A stretch of DNA of 15,555 nt. It comes from Peptococcaceae bacterium. Lineage in GTDB: Bacteria > Bacillota > Desulfitobacteriia > Desulfitobacteriales > Desulfitobacteriaceae. Below are positions 14,059 through 15,555 of the stretch, piece by piece (the first letter of the stretch is position 1; each line of letters opens with the position of its first letter). The notes under the pieces were generated by a model. That model searched no databases and had not been told where the DNA came from. It worked only from the letters and a program-made list of their open reading frames with translations. Both the position numbers and the translations under genes were made by a program. The stretch is taken from contig JAITOS010000062.1 of NCBI GenBank assembly GCA_031289815.1, positions 1-15,555 on the forward strand. Direction: 5' to 3'.

Positions 14059-15117
14059 TCAAGACTCCTCCCGCCTCTGGCGCAATTGTCCGCAGGCCGC
14101 GTCGATATCCGTTCCCTTTTCCTCACGAATAGAAACCGGGATTCCGGCCTGAGTCAGCAGGCTGGCAAACTCGGCAACCTCCTCGGTCAACGGGCGTTTG
14201 AGCCCGCTGCCCGCCACCGGATTGATGGGAATCAAATTGACGTGGCCCAGCTGCTCTCGCAACAGGAGCGCCAGCCGCCGCGCTGTTTCCTTCGAGCCTT
14301 GTCCTGCGGTCAAAGCGACTTCAAAGGTAATCCTCCGCCGCGTCAATGCCGTATATTCCTGGCACGCCCTCATCAATTCCTCCAGCGGATAACGGCGGTT
14401 GACCGGCATTAAAGCGTCTCTCTCCTCATCGCTGGCGGCGTGCAGAGAAACCGCCAGCCCCACTTGATCATTATCACGCGCCAAATCCAGAATCCGCGGC
14501 GCTATGCCGCTGGTCGAAACCGTGATCCGCCGCATACCGATCTTCTGACCGCGTTCATGATTGAGAATACGAATCGCTTTTATCACCTGGTCATAATTCA
14601 GAAAAGGCTCCCCCATTCCCATAAAAACCACGTTGGTAAGGCTGAATTCCGGATCTTCAGCCCGCAGTAGACGGCAGATATCCAGCGCCTGCCCCAGAAT
14701 CTCTCCGACCGTCAGATTGCGCGTGAAGCCCTCTTGTCCGGTGGCGCAGAATACACAGCCGACCGGACAACCCACCTGCGTTGACAGGCATACCGTCCTC
14801 CGGTCCCGATGCTTCCGGCGGTCATAGTTCATCAGCACGCATTCGACGGCTTCACCATCCGGCAACTGAAAAAGATATTTGCGCGTCCCGTCTTGAGAGC
14901 GCTGCTCCTTCTTCAAGGCCAGCGGCTGAAAAAACAGGCGTTCCTGAAAAGTTTTCTGATCTTCGGCGCTGATATTCCGCATTTCCCGCCAACCGCCAAC
15001 CGCTTTGTTCTGTACCCAATCAAAAATTTGCCGTCCCCGAAACGCCGGTTTTCCCAAACTCCGGCATAGCTCTTCTAGTTCTGTTTCCGTCAGACCGCGG
15101 ATATCCGATCTTTCCAC
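14059..15117 (-). CDS. rlmN: 23S rRNA (adenine-2503-C2) methyltransferase RlmN
   Basis: RlmN is a radical-SAM enzyme that methylates C2 of A2503 in 23S rRNA and A37 of some tRNAs. In 352 residues it has an N-terminal accessory domain (about 1-90), the [4Fe-4S] motif C117-x3-C121-x2-C124, FMGMGEP (165-171) and the two cysteines of the methyl-transfer mechanism. Cys110 in RTVCLSTQVG matches E. coli Cys118. Cys342 in DIDAACGQL matches the methyl-carrying Cys355. All needed residues are present. The start is GTG at 15117, with a weak GGGTGA six bases upstream; no better start is seen. It lies 33 bases after rsmB, the order known from Bacillus. Confidence 0.97.
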   Translation of the reverse strand: MERSDIRGLTETELEELCRSLGKPAFRGRQIFDWVQNKAVGGWREMRNISAEDQKTFQERLFFQPLALKKEQRSQDGTRKYLFQLPDGEAVECVLMNYDRRKHRDRRTVCLSTQVGCPVGCVFCATGQEGFTRNLTVGEILGQALDICRLLRAEDPEFSLTNVVFMGMGEPFLNYDQVIKAIRILNHERGQKIGMRRITVSTSGIAPRILDLARDNDQVGLAVSLHAASDEERDALMPVNRRYPLEELMRACQEYTALTRRRITFEVALTAGQGSKETARRLALLLREQLGHVNLIPINPVAGSGLKRPLTEEVAEFASLLTQAGIPVSIREEKGTDIDAACGQLRQRREES

Positions 15118-15141
15118 TATTATTCACCCAATTCATTCCAA

Positions 15142-15159
15142 CTAAACTTCCTAAACTTC
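15142..15159 (-). repeat. 9-base tandem duplication at the rsmB stop codon
   Basis: On the minus strand GAAGTTTAG occurs twice in tandem (15151-15159 and 15142-15150). The first copy holds the last two codons and stop of rsmB (Glu-Val-stop); the second repeats them directly behind. Confidence 0.85.
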
Positions 15160-15555
15160 GATCCGGCGGAATTTCGCCAGAAAAAAACCATCCATGCCAT
15201 GTCTTTGCGGTAATAATTGCAGCATTCCTTTGGCCGCCTGCCTGATATCATGGGAATCGGTCAGGGGAAACGGGAGGAGCGGGCTTAAATCCACCGCCTC
15301 AAATTCCGGATGATCCAGCCGAAAGGCTTTCACCAGTTCAAAATTTTCTTCCGGCTCCGTCGTGCAGGTGCTATACACCAATTCTCCGTCCGCCGCGACG
15401 CAGCGGGCCGCGCTCTCCAAAATTTCCCTTTGCAACACCGGCAAACGCTCGATTTCCCGTTCGTCTCTTTGCCAGCGCAGATCCGCTTTGCGCCGGAGAA
15501 CGCCCAACCCCGAACAGGGCGCGTCCACCAAAACCCGGTCCATCGTCCGCTCCCA
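15151..15555 (-). CDS. rsmB: 16S rRNA (cytosine-967-C5) methyltransferase RsmB, C-terminal part
   Basis: RsmB methylates C967 of 16S rRNA using S-adenosylmethionine. Only the last 134 codons are inside the window; the frame stays open past the right edge, so the ATG at 15543 is internal. The visible part of the Rossmann methyltransferase domain contains the catalytic-loop motif DAPCSGLGVLRRK, with the cysteine that releases product, and LVYSTCT, with the cysteine nucleophile, followed by PEENFELV. The C-terminus MDGFFLAKFRR is typical of the RsmB/NOL1/NOP2/sun family. Position just ahead of rlmN supports RsmB over other family members. The NusB-like N-terminal domain would lie outside the window. 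Confidence 0.94.
   Translation of the reverse strand, partial: WERTMDRVLVDAPCSGLGVLRRKADLRWQRDEREIERLPVLQREILESAARCVAADGELVYSTCTTEPEENFELVKAFRLDHPEFEAVDLSPLLPFPLTDSHDIRQAAKGMLQLLPQRHGMDGFFLAKFRRIEV

Overview
The window reads as core chromosome of a low-to-mid-GC Bacillota bacterium, probably Clostridia or Negativicutes-like. The evidence is strong AGGAGG-type ribosome binding sites, good sigma-A promoters, frequent GTG starts, and a gene order that follows the Bacillus subtilis rsmB-rlmN-prpC-prkC-rsgA-rpe-thiN / rpmB / yloU-fakA / recG block. I cannot place it to genus. All coding genes lie on the minus strand except rpmB, and a tRNA-Thr sits on the plus strand at the left edge. I see no mobile element, CRISPR array or prophage.

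Layout from right to left, in the direction of transcription. The right part (15555 to 5306) is one long, tightly packed minus-strand operon: rsmB (cut by the window edge), rlmN, an FHA protein with a DUF3662 domain, a membrane-anchored FHA protein, a PP2C phosphatase (stp), a SEDS glycosyltransferase (FtsW/RodA type), a short class B penicillin-binding protein, a PASTA Ser/Thr kinase (prkC), rsgA, rpe and thiN. Most junctions overlap or are separated by fewer than 40 bases. The exception is prkC-rsgA, with 73 bases. No promoter for this operon is visible, so it probably lies beyond the right edge. Next comes rpmB on the plus strand with its own promoter and a clear intrinsic terminator. Divergent from it is a second minus-strand operon, yloU-fakA-recG, with its own promoter. 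The tRNA-Thr(CGT) closes the left end.

How the genes work together: the kinase, phosphatase and two FHA phospho-threonine readers form a complete signalling set beside the two enzymes of a septal or elongation peptidoglycan synthase (SEDS + bPBP). This six-gene order matches the fhaA-fhaB-pstP-rodA-pbpA-pknA/B cluster of Actinobacteria, here inserted at the place where Bacillus has only prpC-prkC. The flanking genes serve ribosome maturation (RsmB, RlmN, RsgA, L28), central metabolism (Rpe, ThiN), fatty-acid activation (FakA), an Asp23-family protein and DNA repair (RecG).

The points most worth checking are a probable frameshifted tail of prkC, an inverted repeat over the rpmB promoter, a promoter-like sequence antisense to rpmB, altered signature motifs in the SEDS protein, a duplicated stop region in rsmB, and an unusual linker in RecG.
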